13,806 bases of DNA from Victivallaceae bacterium (GTDB lineage Bacteria; Verrucomicrobiota; Lentisphaeria; Victivallales; Victivallaceae). The stretch spans positions 1 through 13,806 of the forward strand of contig JAQUOK010000024.1 in assembly GCA_028717165.1 (NCBI GenBank), read 5' to 3'. The notes below the pieces were generated by a model, which worked only from the letters and a program-made list of their open reading frames with translations, was not told where the DNA came from and did not search any database. This document shows, in pieces, positions 12,075 to 13,806 of this stretch. Both the position numbers and the translations under genes were made by a program. Each line of letters begins with the position of its first letter. The stretch's first letter is position 1.

Positions 12075-13806
12075 ATGAAGAACAAAAGCAAGTTAAGACG
12101 GCATCATGAAATAAACAGAAAACGGAAACTTCGCAAGGCGGCTCAGAAAAAAGAAAAAGTCGTTCTGAATGGCAAAATTACTTTGACCGCCGGCGGCTTA
12201 GGTTTTGTAACTCCTCTCAATTCAGAATCCGAACCGGATGCAAAGGCACGGGATATATTTATTCCCCCGCAGTTCATCGGTTCCGCCATGAACGGCGATA
12301 TCGTCGAGGTCGAAATTATACCTGACCGCGAACCCGCAGGACCCGACCGCGGTCCGGTCGGGCGCGTCACCGCCGTTATTGACCGGGCGCGGGATACGCT
12401 GGTCGGGAAGATCGTTGCCGGTCATAAAATACGCCCCGTAAATAAACGTATTACCGAGGATATAAGAATTTCCGGCAGCCTTAACGGCGCGAAACGCGGC
12501 GAATGGGTGAAGATCAAACTGCTTCACAATAAATCCGGCCGGACTCCGCACATGGGAACGGTAGTCGAACGTGTAAGCGAATCCGGCTCAATAAAGGGCG
12601 ACCTTGACGCCGTCTGCAGCGAATTCGATTTGCCGCCCGCTTATACGCCGGAGGAAAACGAGGCGGCCGCCCGGATTCAGCCGCGCACAATAAAACGCAT
12701 TGACCTGCGGAACCGGATTACCATTACTATTGACCCGTTTGACGCCAAGGATTTCGATGATGCCGTTTCCGTTGCCCCGACTGAAAACGATTCCGAACTG
12801 GAAGTGGGCGTTCATATTGCCGACGTAGCCGCCTGGATAGCACCCGGTTCCAAATGGGATAAGGCGGCTTATGACCGTTCGTTCACCTCGTATCTGCCCG
12901 GCCGGACTTTGCCGATGCTGCCGAAAACCCTGACCGCGGCCATCAGCCTGACCACGGACGGCGATTCGTCCGCCCATACGGCGCTGTTCACCGTCAACAG
13001 GCACAGCGGGAGAATAGTGTCCGCAAGGCGTTTCCACAGCATTATAAAGGTCGATAAACGCCTGAATTATGACGAAGTCCAGGAATATATCGACAAGGGC
13101 GTCAAAGGCGATGATTGGGACGCTGAACTTTGCGGCACGCTCGATACGCTGGTAAAAGTTTTCCGCAATATGCGCCGCAACCGTCAGCAGAACGAGGATT
13201 TTCTGATGATGGCGATACCGGAGACCAGGGTTTTGTGCGATGAGGACGCGGACAAGATCACCGGCATAGTCCATAAGGAACAGCGGGAGGCGGATCAGCT
13301 GATCGAGGAATTCATGCTGGCCGCCAACACCCAGGTCGCCATTGAACTGGCGGAACGCTCGATACCCGGGCTTTTCCGCGTTCATCCGGAACCGGACCCG
13401 GAAAAACTGGCGGAATTCTCTGAAATCGTCGTTGAAACTTTCGGCATCTATCCCGGAGATTTGAGCAACCGCGCCGTCTGCAACCGGTTTTTGAAAAGCC
13501 TGCCGGACGACCCGCGGAAACCGGCCATACTCGGAGCCTTTCTGCGTTCGATGGCGCGCGCAATTTATGAGGCGAAACCCGATCTGCATTTCGGGCTGGG
13601 CAAGACCCGCTACAGCCATTTCACCAGCCCGATACGCCGCTACAGCGATTTAATGGTGCATCAGCAGTTGTGGGAGAAGGAGGTTTCCGGCCCGATGCGT
13701 TCAAACCGCGACGCTGAAAAAATAGCGGAACACTGCACGGAAAAGGAAGCTAACAATGATGAAGCGTATTTTACCGCTAACGACCGTCTGAAACTGCGTT
13801 ATCTCG
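12075..13806 (+). CDS. rnr: Ribonuclease R (RNase II family), C-terminus outside window
   Basis: An uninterrupted frame runs from ATG 12075 to the right edge (577 complete codons). The protein is a processive 3'-5' exoribonuclease that degrades structured RNA. The N-terminus is Lys/Arg-rich (1-28). Cold-shock-like OB domains follow (GGLGFVTP at 40-47; NGDIVEVEI; SGSLNGAKRGEWVKIKLL). The RNB catalytic domain has TIDPFDAKDFDDAVSV with D220, D226, D228 and D229 spaced as the metal-binding aspartates of E. coli RNase II, then HIADVAAWI, and TRYSHFTSPIRRYSDL at 511-526 with the conserved catalytic arginine. The S1 domain that distinguishes RNase R would lie beyond the edge. An earlier ATG at 12068 is in another frame and stops quickly. 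It is transcribed divergently from panB. Confidence 0.95.
   Translation, partial: MKNKSKLRRHHEINRKRKLRKAAQKKEKVVLNGKITLTAGGLGFVTPLNSESEPDAKARDIFIPPQFIGSAMNGDIVEVEIIPDREPAGPDRGPVGRVTAVIDRARDTLVGKIVAGHKIRPVNKRITEDIRISGSLNGAKRGEWVKIKLLHNKSGRTPHMGTVVERVSESGSIKGDLDAVCSEFDLPPAYTPEENEAAARIQPRTIKRIDLRNRITITIDPFDAKDFDDAVSVAPTENDSELEVGVHIADVAAWIAPGSKWDKAAYDRSFTSYLPGRTLPMLPKTLTAAISLTTDGDSSAHTALFTVNRHSGRIVSARRFHSIIKVDKRLNYDEVQEYIDKGVKGDDWDAELCGTLDTLVKVFRNMRRNRQQNEDFLMMAIPETRVLCDEDADKITGIVHKEQREADQLIEEFMLAANTQVAIELAERSIPGLFRVHPEPDPEKLAEFSEIVVETFGIYPGDLSNRAVCNRFLKSLPDDPRKPAILGAFLRSMARAIYEAKPDLHFGLGKTRYSHFTSPIRRYSDLMVHQQLWEKEVSGPMRSNRDAEKIAEHCTEKEANNDEAYFTANDRLKLRYL

Noticed and set aside
12588..13619. Minus-strand frame of 343 codons
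   Set aside because: It is antisense to the RNase R gene, whose catalytic motifs are intact.

Overview
The window (about 13.8 kb, moderately GC-rich) looks like the chromosome of a strict or fermentative anaerobe. The main evidence is a complete three-gene operon for a multimeric [FeFe] hydrogenase of the NAD(P)H-linked, electron-bifurcating type. The intergenic regions carry many dispersed inverted repeats, and the other genes are ordinary housekeeping and cell-surface genes. A member of the PVC group, such as Lentisphaerota, is a low-confidence guess from overall impression. There is no rRNA or marker gene to test it.

Layout. From 1 to about 6072 everything reads on the minus strand: promoter (6044-6072), a leader of roughly 150 nt with several small hairpins, then hydC (NuoE-like), a hydB gene fused to a GltD/NfnB-like NADPH oxidoreductase, and hydA (catalytic H-cluster subunit). 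An intercistronic hairpin follows, then a Cys-rich small gene that runs off the left edge. From 6310 to 7172 lies a nucleotidyltransferase-HEPN gene broken by a frameshift. From 7173 to 7987 there is no convincing gene but a dense set of inverted repeats. These include a 230-bp MITE-like element with 26-bp perfect terminal inverted repeats and a 7-bp target duplication, and a second 154-bp element bounded by 26-bp perfect inverted repeats. From 7988 to 11944, again on the minus strand, are panB, ogt-type methyltransferase, a glycosyltransferase and a polysaccharide flippase. A short divergent promoter region separates these from an rnr (RNase R) gene on the plus strand that runs off the right edge.

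How it works together. HydC, HydB and HydA should form one cytoplasmic flavin/iron-sulfur complex that passes electrons between NAD(H), ferredoxin and H2. The extra GltD/NfnB-like half of HydB adds an FAD site and a predicted NADP(H) site to the same polypeptide. The complex could therefore link four redox pools: NADH, NADPH, ferredoxin and H2. This resembles a hydrogenase merged with a Sporomusa-type transhydrogenase (StnABC-like HydBC plus NfnB) and is the most interesting system in the window. Two further oddities affect cofactor binding. The NuoF-type [4Fe-4S] site has lost one Cys and gained another nearby, and the H-cluster L1 motif reads TSCSPGW. The maturases HydE, HydF and HydG are not in this window.
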